64,000 nt of DNA from Sipunculus nudus. Its lineage: Eukaryota > Annelida > Sipuncula > Golfingiida > Sipunculidae. Position numbers and translations under genes: made by a program. Location of the stretch: NCBI GenBank assembly GCA_026874595.1, contig CM049322.1, positions 50,569,340-50,633,339 on the forward strand. The letters run 5' to 3'. The notes under the pieces are model-generated. The model was not told the DNA's origin, ran no database searches, and was given only the letters and a program-made list of their open reading frames with translations. Positions 33,691-45,770 of this stretch are shown one piece after another. Numbering within the stretch: position 1 is the first letter of the stretch; each line of letters opens with the position of its first letter.

Positions 33691-35234
33691 AGCCTGACCA
33701 AAAATCTGATGGATTGTCATATTACTCATGATGAATACTAGAACAATTCTTACTATCATTTTGATATACTCAATGAAACTAGAACATAGATGAAATTTTA
33801 GCATTTGGAAAATGCTGCTTAAATTCAAAAGTATGGGTTTCATGTAGACGTTTACACAAAAATCGTTCATGTGTTGTTTTTGTCAACATTACATTAATTA
33901 CCTTATCCAAAACCTGACCAATTTTATTGGCGCTTAGTTAAGATCAGCAATGTAAATAAAAATACCTCTTTTAATATAAAACTAGCTGAGTCACCCGGTA
34001 ACTGGGCTTTTTATCGGGATTGGGGTACGTATTGAATTTTTTTTATTCTAGAAGTTATAATAAAATATAAAGTTTTAGTGGAATACACTCAATAAAATAT
34101 ATACAAATATATAAATTTATTTTGTGGCAAGCTGCTCATTGCAAAAAAAATGTATACATCAATATGCCAATCACCGGATGTTAACCTGGTCAGTCATGAT
34201 GTTTTCATTTGCAAACAGGAATGGGGCATTTAGATTTTCGAAGATCTTTTGTTGGTTATGTATTCATTATTGCTAGACGTATAAATGATAGATTACTGTA
34301 ATGAACATAAGGAGGATGTATTAAATGTATGTGTTAAGGCAAGGAAGTTCTTTTTATAACTACGGCCACAAAGGTTCGTAATAGGATAGGTTCGTACAAA
34401 TCTTCCAGTTCCTGCGAATTCTAGAGTTCCAAGACATTTCTTGGAGAAGGTGTAGATTCTTAAGCTTTCTTAAGAAGTTGGAACGTCATTTTTGAGAAAA
34501 TGATGGCCCTAGGGTTCTTACATTCTCCGTAAGAGAGCCTTGGTATCTTCATACGGCATACTTACGGCATACTTGTGACCGTGGCTTAAAGAAAGAAATG
34601 GGAATATGCATACCTCGCCAGTAGCAGTATATTTTATATACTGATATATTTTGCTGTGTATTATCCATGACGCGGTATTGTCAATATAAACAGAAACTTC
34701 TGCACGTGCTTCCTTGGAGGGTTTACGTTATACGAATATTTAAAAAAAAAGTTGAAGCTGAAATGCAAGGTGATAGTGCAGCGACACCTGTTTCAACATC
34801 ATGCAAAATATATTCAACATGAATTATTACATGCTGTCATGAGAAATAGTGCCAAGGAATCGAATTGTTGTGTGTTGTTCCCATAAACTGACCTTTCAAG
34901 AGGGTTATTTACAGGGCGAAACGTCAGGCCAAACATGCTTAATCATTCACTGACAGCAGGATTTATTCATTTACACAATAGTCCCTAATCCCAGAGACGA
35001 CACAGGCTTTCCAGTCTTTGTTGAAGTGAGTTCGGCTGTTTTCCGTGCACGTTAACTCCTAGCAATTTAGAAACCTCGCAAAAATCACTCATAATGATGT
35101 GGACATAAAATAATATGCTATTTTCATCTCGGCGAGGTCACTGCGGGAACAATAACCTTTACAGTGAGATACGGCACAGTGTCTTACACATCCCGGTTTC
35201 AGAGAACATCGAGGACAAAAGTGGGCCAACAAAT
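33691..35234. other. No gene recognised; possible element edge near 33980
   Basis: Around 33980 the text AAAACTAGCTGAGTCACCCG recalls the ACTAGCTGACCCG motif common at one end of an interspersed invertebrate repeat; a related piece (AAAAACTAGCATATTACCCG) is at 37125. Otherwise empty. Confidence 0.3.
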
Positions 35235-35851
35235 ATTAGATTAGATGTCCAGATAAGAGAACCGGGCTTGGGCATTGTTTGCAATTGCCTCTAATATAAT
35301 CTAGTCTAAAAAATAGACTTTCTGTCACCACTTTAAACACAAAAGTAATATGGCTTTTTTTTTAAACGCTGTCAGAAGGTTTTTTTTTTATTTTTATATG
35401 TATCATTCCTTGGTGTCCGATTTTTTTTATTTTGGCATTATTTGCATCATGCCCATCCGCCCCCCCCCCCCCCCGGATAGTTTGTGTGAATTATCTAGGC
35501 TCCTCTTGATTCTGAATTAAAATATTTAGGTTGTTTGTTTTTAGAAATTTCTCTGGATTTATTATTTTTTATCCAATTTACTAGTTTTGCAGTGTTTAAG
35601 TCTATGATCTAGTTTGTTCCATAGTCGTATAGATTTTGCTCTGTTCTAGAGAAAATGTTACGTATATTTAGTAGAGCACGTGATCTTGTATTAAAGGTGT
35701 AGTATCTTGGTGGAGGTAATAGATGGTACAGGTACTTTAGGGTTTCTTGTTTTAACATTTTGTGTAGCTGGATGACCACTGAGTTTTCCCTACTTTTTTT
35801 AATAGGGGCCAGCCCGTTTCTTTGTATAGCTTAGTTCGTATTTAAATACCA

Positions 35852-35897
<46 letters not shown>

Positions 35898-36124
35898 AAA
35901 TGTTATATAGAAATATTCTATAAGCACGGCTTTTATGTTTTTGCAGTAGTGAAAACATGAAACTAGATATATACATATTGCTAAATATGCAGATATCGTC
36001 GAACGATCATCGCAAGAGTGGCTAATTTATGGTCAGGACCTTGGAAATGACGTCAAAGTAAAAAAAAACATTAAGGGAGGGAAGGGGGCCGAAATAGTTG
36101 AAAAAGGCGATTTAAGCATGTATA

Positions 36125-36176
<52 letters not shown>

Positions 36177-36790
36177 ACATGTTTAATTACAATAAGAAAT
36201 ATCAGTTGTACGATAAATAAAAAAATCATATTTGCGGGATCAAACCTAATGAAAAGTAGAATTTCAATAAAAAATACAATAATTACTGCATATGTAATGC
36301 TTTATATTGATACAAGTCCCAAATCTGCGGATACCAGTGACAGGAATTTAATGACTGTTTTAGAAAATGTAACCATTATAAAACAAGTTTGCTTCCGGGA
36401 GAACTGGGATTATTCGACGCGGGGGGGGGGGGGGGGGGGGGTCACTACGCCCTTGTATGAAGACGGGCAGAAGTATAACTATTCCTTAAGGGGAAAGGCT
36501 TAAATTGACATTTTATTAAATTTTACTTTTATGATAGCAATAACAGAATAATGAAGTAAACATTTTCGGTCTACTTTTGAATAAGTAATCTAAAGGGGTA
36601 TCCAGTTGTCTCTTGTGTGTCTAACTGGTTCTCCTGAAACTCAACATCAATGTGCAAAGATATTTTACCCTAAAATAGTTTTTTTTGGAGAGAACTGTGA
36701 ATTACTATCTCCGCTATGTAAGTTTTCACTTTGTATGTGTGTCTGTTTATGAATTAGCAATGAAAATGTGTTTACAACTTGAAACCAATC
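35235..36790. repeat. Left arm of a large inverted duplication
   Basis: Pairs in reverse complement with 39375-40142. Examples: GTCCAGATAAGAGAACCGGG (35248) with CCCGGTTCTCTTATCTGGAC; TTACTATCTCCGCTATGTAA (36703) with TTACATAGCGGAGATAGTAA. About 850 bp of this arm (35590-36440, with GA, AT and G runs) have no partner and look inserted. Confidence 0.85.
35459..36441. repeat. Cluster of simple repeats: C-run, (GA)n, (AT)n, G-run
   Basis: C-run 35459-35474, GA 35855-35896, AT 36127-36172, uninterrupted G-run 36421-36441. Another G-rich run lies at 36957-36976. Confidence 0.95.
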
Positions 36791-38483
36791 ATTTGAAACG
36801 TTGATCATAATCCCCAAAAAATAGACTAAAGTGACATCTGGTGGACAAATCTGGGACTATCTCGACATTGAGATGATTAAAACCAGCATAATATCCGATC
36901 CTGTTTTGTACACGTGGTTTCTGGTAGATAGCTCTGCGCCACTAAGGTGAGGCGGTGGGGGGGGGGGGGGGGTGGGGTGTAGTAATTGTATCATGTTCCG
37001 TAGGTTTTGGCATGCGATTTTGGGGCGTCTTAAACACTTGGTTCAAGTTGAAGCCCAAAATACGAGCATGCTCTTGTGTGAGAACGGTTGAGTAGACTAA
37101 TATGAATTATTATCAGTAATAACAAAAAACTAGCATATTACCCGTTCTTGGGGTGAGGCAGGTCTGCTGTATTTAACGTAGTTTCAGAAAGTTTCGCCAA
37201 ATAAAATTAAGTGTCAGCATTTATGGGAATTATTAAAAATGACCGCCCACAGAACACTCTTAGCATCGTTACCGCAAGACAGTTCAAGACATTGAAAATA
37301 AATAAAGAAAGAAAACCGGACATTTCCGAGACTTGGCCAAAAACAAGTTGTGTGACAAGATTAATTGGCACTGCCGTTGATTATAACATACATTTACAAA
37401 AGTGATCTGCATTAATTCAGGTTCTGGGTTAATTTCTTCATTTATCAATACAGGAGTGTTGGACACATTAATGATCGGTCAATGATCTCCAAGATCTCTC
37501 GTTGACTTTATTTTATAATCTCACACTTTGAGTTAGATGATTGTTATGTGCAGTAGCCATGTACGGACGGCTCCGATAAAAAATAAGTTAATATAGCCCC
37601 GTTTATAAGTTGATATTTTGCCTTGACATCACGACTTATTGTAACATTACTTTATCCTTCGTGTGTTATATTTTGGTTATATGGCAAAGGGTACTTGTTT
37701 TCTTACTAAGCACAGATCCTGCTAACAAGGCACTGTGTATACTTCAGCAAGTATTATTTCCAGGTGATTCTTATCATTTAAAAAAAAGTGACATTGATTT
37801 GACATCAACTTCTTTTTACTTGACAGATCCATACATGGAATTATAGATCGAACTATGTGAATTTATATTTGCGAACGGTACATGCAACCTTGCTGGTGAA
37901 AATAACTTATTTTTTTCATAAAAAACAAAAGTGAAGATATTTCCCAAACGTAAGTAGAAACTTGGATGTCAGTTTTTAATTTAGTATATTAAGCAGTGTT
38001 TGTATGTGTGTGTGTGTAATCAGCCGATACCATCTCTTAAAAATTTAACCAATGTAAAAATACCATTAGTTAGTATCTTGTTAAGTATAGGCACGCCGAT
38101 ACACCACATCAGTGACATAACAAGAGTGATGAAAGCAAAAGCTGAGAATAAAGCGGAGAGCAAAATACAGGAGAGAATGGCCTTATGTTTATATATGCAT
38201 TAAAAACTGGGACTATAAAATAATTATGGTCATTACCTGAGGTATGTGTCACAGAAAGATTTTCCCTCGACATAAAGCTCGGAAAAATTTATTTTAGATG
38301 TCGATGGACTAGACAACACTGGGTTTCCACAATATTCACAATTTTTTTTCAATGTTCCCTAATATTTAAAAAAATATTTCTTAACAATATGCACCCACAA
38401 AAAAAATATTCATTTAAATCAATGTGAGCTGAGTAATATTCTATGATCAAACCTTTGTAATATTTATATCGTTTTGTTTGTAG
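36791..38483. other. Loop of the inverted duplication; no certain gene
   Basis: A 78-codon frame at 37610-37846 begins at TTG, not ATG. It has a hydrophobic stretch (NITLSFVCYILVIWQ, VLVFLL) that could be a decayed membrane or signal exon of receptor Z, but nothing aligns to it. Also holds a tract of GT repeats near 38005. Confidence 0.25.
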
Positions 38484-39165
38484 CTAAGGAAATAATATTG
38501 GAATATTCGAGTCAGAGATTAGGAGAAAAACCTTTTTCATGTGGCGACAGTGAGCTGATTGCCATCACAGAATTGAAGGATTTACATATCAACCTGTACT
38601 CATCCGTTTCACAGATAACGCATTTTACTCATGAATGCTCTCTTCAGGTTCAAAACCGATTTCACTCTGAGAGAAAAAAGCCCACGTAAACCGTATATTT
38701 TCTATTTAAAAGTTAGTTTCAACTGACCCTTCTAGGTAACGTGCAAAAAAACATGTAGGCCTAGCTACCGAATAAACATAGCTGACGAGCAGAGCGGGTA
38801 TTGCGTTTTCGCCATCGCCCGTGAAAATTGCCTCACAGCGAGAACAGACATGGTGTAGATATTTCTGGAACTTGTGCTCCAGAAAGGGATGGAGGTAAAC
38901 CTGGCCGTGCTGGACTGCCATTATATTGTAAAAGTGGGACGCACCAAACAATGTGACGATAAAACAAGACTTCCTGTGAAAACAACATTAAAAGAGATAT
39001 CAGGAACTTCCTATGTCTAGATACACTGGATTTATGAAGGGGTTTTGGCAATTTATCAGACAGGTGAGTTACCGACGCATTTATTTGCAAATTCCCTATC
39101 TAGGTGCTGGCGTCATGATGCTATGTAAACGTAATATTTATAAATAAGTAAATGAACGAATAAAT

Positions 39166-39169
<4 letters not shown>

Positions 39170-39209
<40 letters not shown>
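39170..39209. repeat. (AT)n microsatellite
   Basis: Pure AT run. Confidence 0.95.
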
Positions 39210-39215
<6 letters not shown>

Positions 39216-39374
39216 GTATCTATGTTTACTTATTTGAACCCCGTTGCTTGGACCTTTATATATAATGAGTAACAATTATATGTGCTGATTTAAAATTCGG
39301 CCTTCGAGGAAATCTGCAACAGAGAAAGAAACACAAGACAAAAATCAAGGGGCACTACTTCGAAGGCACAATTA

Positions 39375-40142
39375 AAGATTCAAATTGAAAACACAACTTC
39401 ATTGCTAATTCATAAACAGACAAACATACAAAATGAAAACTTACATAGCGGAGATAGTAATTCACAGTTCTCTAGAAAAAAAACACACACTATTTTAGGG
39501 TAAAATATCATTGTACATTGATGATTGTAAATATATTGTTATAACTTCTGTCTGGAGTTTCAGGATAACGAGTTAGACATACAAGAGACAACTGAATACA
39601 CCTTTAGAATACTAATTCAAAAGTAGATCGAAATTATTTACTTCATTATTCTGTTATTGCGATCAAAAAAGTAAAATTTAATCAAATGTCAATTTAAGCC
39701 TTTCTCCTTAAGGAATGGAGGCTTACACAGTTTGTGAGATATATTTTAAAACTTTTTTTTTTACTTCTGTCCGTCTTCATGCAAGGGCGTAGCGAAAGCC
39801 AGACTAGTAAATTGCTTTAAAAAATAATATATCCAGAAAAATTGCTAAAAAACGGACAACCTAAATATTTTAATTTAGAATCAAGAAGAGCCTAGATAAT
39901 TCCCACATAAGAACACAGTGCAGTAATCTAAACCATGATTTATATAGAAAAAACTTATCAAACGACTCAAAATGTCAATGTTAAATAAAAAAACCTGACA
40001 TCGTTTAAAAAAAAAAACTGCCATATCACTTTTGTGTTTAACGTGGTGAGACGAAGTCTATTTTTTGACTGGAATATATTAAAGGGCAATGGCAAACAAT
40101 GCCCAAGCCCGGTTCTCTTATCTGGACATCTAATCTAATAGA
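39375..40142. repeat. Right arm of the large inverted duplication
   Basis: Reverse complement of 35235-36790 without the 850-bp insert. Similarity stops sharply at CATCTAATCTAATA (40129-40142), immediately before the receptor Z tail coding repeat. Confidence 0.85.
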
Positions 40143-40164
40143 CAAGAATCAGATTGAACCAGAT

Positions 40165-40500
40165 GTTGAACCTGTTTGTGCTCAAGTTAATAAAACGTTT
40201 GCTAATAGACCCGCTGGGGGCCCTGTTTTTGTGCATAAGTTAATAATCTTTGTGATGACAAACCCACTGGGGCATGTTTTGTGTAAAGGTCATTAAAATA
40301 TGTGATTATATACTCCCTAAGGGCCCTTTTTATGCAAAATTTAATAAAATATGTGATGATAAACCCACTCGGAGGCTTGTTTATGCGCAAGCTAATAAAA
40401 TGTGTGCTAATAAACTCGCAGTTAATAAAATATGGGATGATAAACCCGTTTGGGGCCCTGTTTATGCGCAAGTAAAAAAACACGCGTTAATGACCACGGT
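40165..40500 (+). repeat. Coding minisatellite (about 51-54 bp) encoding PVYAQVNK units
   Basis: Six to seven units, starts near 40165, 40220, 40270, 40322, 40374 and 40455, with a core CCTGTTTATGCGCAAGTTAA, then TAAAATATGTGATGATAAAC, then CCACTGGGGGC. One unit encodes about 17-18 residues: GPVYAQVNK then ICDDKPTG. Single-base losses put neighbouring units in different frames. The same unit in receptor X occurs only twice. Confidence 0.75.
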
Positions 40501-40525
40501 GTGGGACCTGTGTGTTAATAGTTAA

Positions 40526-42169
40526 TACATCCAAGGAATAGGCAACCTCCTTCGACCAACACGGAAATGCAGATCAGTGTGCCACCGCTAGAGACGTGTG
40601 GAGTGGTGCAGATGCCCATTAATGCCCGCGGGATTTTACCAATTACGTGATCTGTACTGCATGGCCTCATCTGTGAAGCGGGGAAAACCTATGTTATAAT
40701 ATATTATTATATATATTATTTGGTCTATAGACTGAAATTGTTACATCTTTTTGAGATTAAACAGGTGTATCCTACTTAAAATTAATGTGGCATTGATCAG
40801 ACAAACAAATGTGATCACATATTTGTACATAAAGAAGTACACAAAGAAGTCCAATTATATAACCTTAATTTTAATGATTTAAAGAATTATATATATCACT
40901 GCGGCACTTGATGGCTCTCTTTTTGTGGGTTTCCCCGAAAAGAAACGACTAGATACTGGTTTTCTGGGGGAAATGGAGATATACATGTGGTCTTTGATTG
41001 CTTTCTAATTATAAATGATTTGGTTTCACTGTTATAAATCGACGTAAATTTCCGGTAAAATAAACGGAGTACTTTGCGGTAATTTAACTGTTCCCAGGGC
41101 TTCGCGTGCATTTAACTGGGATCCTCGGCTAATGTACACTGAAACGCGTCATTTGCACACGGGCCGGGCAGTGCTGCGCCTATCAGCGGAGTGACTGCGA
41201 CCTGTTGACCCACATAGTGACCGCGTGAGCGGGAGAACTTGACCTCAGTCGACGCCATCACATCAACAGCAACACAAAGGAAACACAACAGCACACGATT
41301 TTGGCAGCGATTTCTCCAGTGTAAAAGGTACAAGACTTTATGAAAATTATGTATTTAAATGTCTGGCATGTAGTTCAAAGGCCTGTCCACAATCAATGCT
41401 CATTGACATTCTAAAACTTCCATACCGGGACCGTGTAGTTTTTTGTATCCCCGTCACGTCGGACATCCATTGTACAGTGTACAGCCACACTCACACTGGG
41501 TTGGCTTTAGGCCTACATCCATGTTTCATTGCATGTTCAGTTTTTAGGTACGGATATTGGCTTGATCATTGATTGTCATTGGGCATAGTCTGATTGATCT
41601 AACTAGCTAACGCAGAATCTGTTTTGTTCACTCAAGTAATTTTATAAAATTTGAATTACATGGAAATTGGCTTGATTATTGATTGTCATTGGGCATAGAT
41701 CTAACTAGCTTAAGTGATTTTTTTCTGTATTAAAATGTATCAGACTTAACCAGCCATTAATACCTGCGATATCAGTTGCATGTGACCAAAAGCATCTTGT
41801 AGTTTTTTTTTAATTATTGCTACCATTTCACTATGCTAATATCTGTCACATATACAGGCCTACTGTGAACCCTTTTCTCTGTGCCAGTAACCCTAATTTC
41901 ACAATACTGGCCGTGCTATTTTTAAGAGTGGCTCATAATATTCATAATATTGCAATTTGCTGTCAACATGGTCATTCAAGATGTGTTGAATTCTCATATA
42001 GTTGGAAAATGTGTTTTTAATCATTTAGATAATATTTGAGGTTTGTTAAGTAGTTGCCATGAAAGAGGTAAAAAGTCAATTTTCATTTCCTTCTGTGGGA
42101 TTTAACATTTACTTTGTGCAGCGATTGATGTATATATTATGTTCATGTAGGACCTATTATATTTTGAAA
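40526..42169. other. Flank; possible CpG-rich first exon or promoter at 41110-41335
   Basis: Most of the stretch is AT-rich and empty. At 41110-41335 base composition changes to GC-rich with many CpG (for example GGCCGGGCAGTGCTGCGCC), ending at a donor-like AAAAG|GTACAAG. This could be the promoter and noncoding first exon of the following gene. A 50-60 bp direct repeat (ATTGGCTTGATCATTGATTG) occurs at 41546 and 41658. Confidence 0.4.
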
Positions 42170-44869
42170 ATGTTCAAATGGGAAAGATGCAGTTTTCCTT
42201 CTGAATACTTGAAAAGTTGTGTGGAACACTATCAAATCCATTCAAATGTGCCCAATGCTAGATTTCCATGTGTCGTTGCTGACTGCAAGAATTCATATAA
42301 AAATTACGATTCACTTAGATCCCATATTATAAGGCAACACTCTGGGGTAAAGAAAATTAAGGAGCAAAATCATACTGAATTTGAGCTCTGCTGTTATGTA
42401 GCAGACTGCAGCCATAGATGCACAGGCCTATCACAACTTTGTACTCATTTCAGATCTCACATTAGGAAGGGAGATAAAATGTCATGCCCTTTTCTTAATT
42501 GTGGCAGTAGGCCATTTCATAATCCCAGTACTTTTGCATCTCATATAAGCCGAGTACATAAAGACTGGTCAAGATGTATCTTTGTTGGTATCGGATGTTT
42601 TGATTGAAGGAGCCTCATACACCAGTTCTCAAATCCAAGGTGAAAATCTACCACAAAATGATTATGAAGATGAGGGTGATTTTTTTATAGTGTCATGGCA
42701 GAATCAGTTTCCCAGCCCACATTTGAAAATGATCTTTTGCAAAAAATAGCATTATTCCTCCTTACTTTGCAAACCAAAGGCCATGTTCCAGTGTCAGTTA
42801 TACAAACCATTATAGAAGAATTAAGTTGTCTGCATGATTTCAATGCAGCTTTTGTATCAAAGCAAATCAAAACCAAATTAGAAAGTTTTGAGGACGATGG
42901 GTTTAAGCTTCCCACTGACTTCATTGACAGCATTCAGAAACTTGTTCATAATGATCCTATTCACAGAATGCTGGATGCCGAACAAGGTCCATTAAGATCC
43001 AGCCAGACTAGAAAAACATATTTAAAAAAAGAGTTATCCTTTGTACCGCCTGTTAGATATAAAATTGATAACGAGGAAGAGCGTTATTTTCATTATGTTC
43101 CTTTACTTGAGTCCTTGCAGGCAATCTTCTCGGACTCTGGGATAGATCAGTACCTTGATAATGAGTTGCATTCTTCTAGTGAAATATTGCAGGACTTCCA
43201 GGATGGAACAGTTTTCCGAAATAAGAAGTTTTTTTTTCAGGAAAATCCTGGTGCAATACAAATTTTGCTGTATCAAGACTCGTTTGAAATAGTCAATCCT
43301 TTAGGTTCTGCAAAGAAAAAACACAACTTCTTGTGGTATACTACTCCATAGGCAATTTGCATTCAAGTGTTCGTAGTGTTATTGATACTATGCAAGTGGT
43401 ATTATTGTGCTAGGAAGTAGATGTCAAGTGGTTAGGTGATAAAGGTCAGTCAACTGTGTTTGGGCCTTTTGTTGAGAGATTTAATGAAGTTGAAAAGTGA
43501 AGGTGTTTTCTTGAGTGAGAAATTTGAGAAGAGGAAAGATTCTGTTGCCTTTGTCTTGGGAGATAACTTAGGCAGTCATATGCTTGGTGGTTTTGTTGAA
43601 AATTTCAGTACTGTCAGTCAGTTTTGCAGGTATTGTCTAATTCCAAAAGCTGACCTTGATGCAGGAATAACTTCCCCTAATGATTATGACCCCAGAACTG
43701 TAGAGAACAATGATAAATGTCTTGAGCAGGTAACAGAGAGAGGTGCGTCCCACTGGAAAGGTGTCAAATACAATTCACTTTTTAACCAGCTTGGTAGTTT
43801 TCATGTAACAGACCAAGGGTTACCTTTGTCTTGGCCATGATTTGTTTGAGGGTGTCGTTAAGGTGGATTTGAACCTAATTTTGAATAGTTTGCAATCAAA
43901 TGGTTACTTCACATTTGATGACCTGAACACTAGAATTTCTAGGTTTAAGTTCAAAGGTTCAGAAGCCCTGGACAAGCCTCCAAAAGTGAGCTCCAAAGGA
44001 ATTTCTGGCCATGCAGTGCAAGTGTGGTGCTTTCTTAGGACCCCTCCGTTGCTAATTGGAGATAAAATGACTGATGTGAATGATCCAGTTTGGAGGTTAC
44101 TGATTCTGCTCAGATCTGTTGTAGAACATGTCTGCAGGCCATCCTATAACATGGCTATATAGTGGAGATGAATGAAGCCATTGAAGAATATTTAATTCTT
44201 CGGACCGAGGTCTTTGCTAATGTAAACCTCAAACCAAAACATCACTATCTTGCACACTCTCCCCATCTCACAATAGAATGTGGACCTCTGATAAGATTGT
44301 GGACATTAAGATTCGAAAATAAACATTCCTATTTCAAGGAATGTATCAGGTCATCCCAGAACTTTATCAATGTGACACAGTCATTATCAGAAAAACACCA
44401 GTTGTTACAGACTCTGTATTCAGCAGGATCTCTCTTCAGGCATCCGGTGTCATATAGTGATGGGACTCCAATAAATCTTGAGATACTGTCTGACAAAATC
44501 AAAGAGGCAATTTTGAATCTTCCTCAGTCTTTGAATACAGCAAATACTGTAGTCTGCTCAAGGGTTACATGTAATGGGAAAACCTACAAGAATGATTCAG
44601 TCCTTTTACTGAGCAAAGTAGCTGAGATGGATAAGGATTACCACTGTGGAGTAGTTAAGATGGTTTTATTGCATGGGGATCAGAAAATTGTTTTCATTGT
44701 TGTAAAAAGGTACTTGAGATACATGTCAGACACTGGGGTGTACAGAATTGAGAATGTTGACCCTCCTGGGAGTGAATTTTGTTGTGTTTTCTTCCAAAAT
44801 ATGCTGGATGTGTATCCTCTTGAAGCATATCTAGGTGAAACATTTGTGGTGATGAAACATGCTGTGTAG
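42170..44869 (+). pseudogene. C2H2 zinc-finger plus transposase-like protein, heavily frameshifted
   Basis: N-terminal zinc fingers: CVVADCKNSYKNYDSLRSHI, then CYVADCSHRCTG...HFRSHIRK, then CPFLNCGSRPFHNP...HISRVHKDW. Then a catalytic-like region: DGTVFRNKKFFF, ILLYQDSFEIVNPLGSAKKK, AFVLGDNLGSHMLGGF, FCRYCLIPKADLD, ERGASHWKGVKYNSL, FHVTDQGLP, HDLFEGVVKVDLNLI, LKPKHHYLAHSPHL, CGPLIRLWTLRFENKHSYFK. I recognise this as a multicopy family of fish and invertebrate genomes. The blocks DIMHD-like, PKHHY and MRFE-KH recall CACTA/EnSpm (TNP2) transposases, an inference. Breaks: frameshifts near 42575, 42685, 43335, 43480, 43825 and 44155 and TAG at 43411. A relic of a mobile or once-domesticated gene. 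Confidence 0.75.
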
Positions 44870-45481
44870 TCTTCAAGGTAGGTATATTTTCATATTTTCT
44901 GAATACTTTAATTGGAATGACAAATTGCAGACTGCCCCCCCCCCTACCCACTTCAAAACACATCCCCATTATTTGATTGTTATGAATATTAAGATGGTCT
45001 GTCTTAAATTTAGGTTTATTTACTGAGTATAAGTTATTTTTCACCCCATCAAATTCACCCTTGGTGTTGGTACCACGGGTTTCGCAGTTAGATATATCTA
45101 TTGGCAAAAATGGTAAACCATTCTCAAAACTCCCATTAAAAAATTAAATATTTTTTAAATATGTCCTTTTTTAAATTATTGTCTTGTATCCTCATTATTT
45201 CAATTTTTCAACAAAAATTTATATATGAATAATATCTCACATTTTTATGTCCTGTACAAATAGCAGGATGATCTATAAATTATTAATTTGTAAGTTTTTA
45301 AACACTTATAATATTGTGTAAAATTGGTCTCACTGGCTGTAATTCCTGTTGCAATAAATGAGGAAGATTTTATATCCTTTCATATAACCTTATTCTTTTC
45401 CTTAGGTCATCATTCAATGGTTTTATACCACAAGTTTCACACACTACACAGAAAATAGAATTCCCTTTAACCTTTTCAGCT

Positions 45482-45484
<3 letters not shown>

Positions 45485-45532
<48 letters not shown>
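45485..45532. repeat. (AT)n microsatellite
   Basis: Pure TA/AT run between the two genes of the 42-50 kb unit. Confidence 0.95.
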
Positions 45533-45537
<5 letters not shown>

Positions 45538-45770
45538 AAAAAGAAAAATATATTTTGCATTTGCTAAAGTTTTATTAATACAGCTAAGCGACCTGACCCA
45601 TGGGTCCCTTGTTACTTAAATATGCTAGCTGTAGGCAGGCCCTATCACCCAAAAATGATTCTGAATGAAGCTAGTGAGCTCTGAAACTAAACCTATGGCC
45701 ACATTTGTGCAGCAACTTAAAAGTTATTTCAATAAAAGTATGATATCCAACCTGTTGATGTTCTGTTTAG

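Larger units (their letters stand above)
38484..40525 (+). pseudogene. Receptor Z: lectin-like exon, LDC domain and YAQV tail, disrupted
   Basis: Exon 38484-38687 (acceptor TTTGTAG) reads GEKPFSCGDSELIAITELKD and HECSLQVQNRFH, aligned with the lectin-like exon of Y. Segment about 38890-39063 reads NLAVLDCHYIVKV, KQCDDKTRL, EGVLAIYQTG, with an in-frame TAG (39017) and donor G|GTGAGT in phase 1 like Y. The tail at 40150-40525 reads EPVCAQVNKT, GPFYAKFNKICDDKP, LVYAQANK, GPVYAQVKKH, ending TAA. The right arm of the inverted duplication lies between the LDC domain and the tail, just where the TM exon should be, and no TM exon is visible. Stops, frameshifts in the repeat and the missing helix make it a pseudogene. 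Confidence 0.6.

Noticed and set aside
37610..37846. 78-codon hydrophobic frame as the missing TM exon of receptor Z
   Set aside because: It begins at TTG, does not align with the Y TM exon, and lies before rather than after the extracellular exons.
40202..40483. Minus-strand 93-codon frame across the YAQV array
   Set aside because: It is the antisense shadow of the coding minisatellite; its repeats (RINKPPSGFI) only mirror the plus-strand unit.
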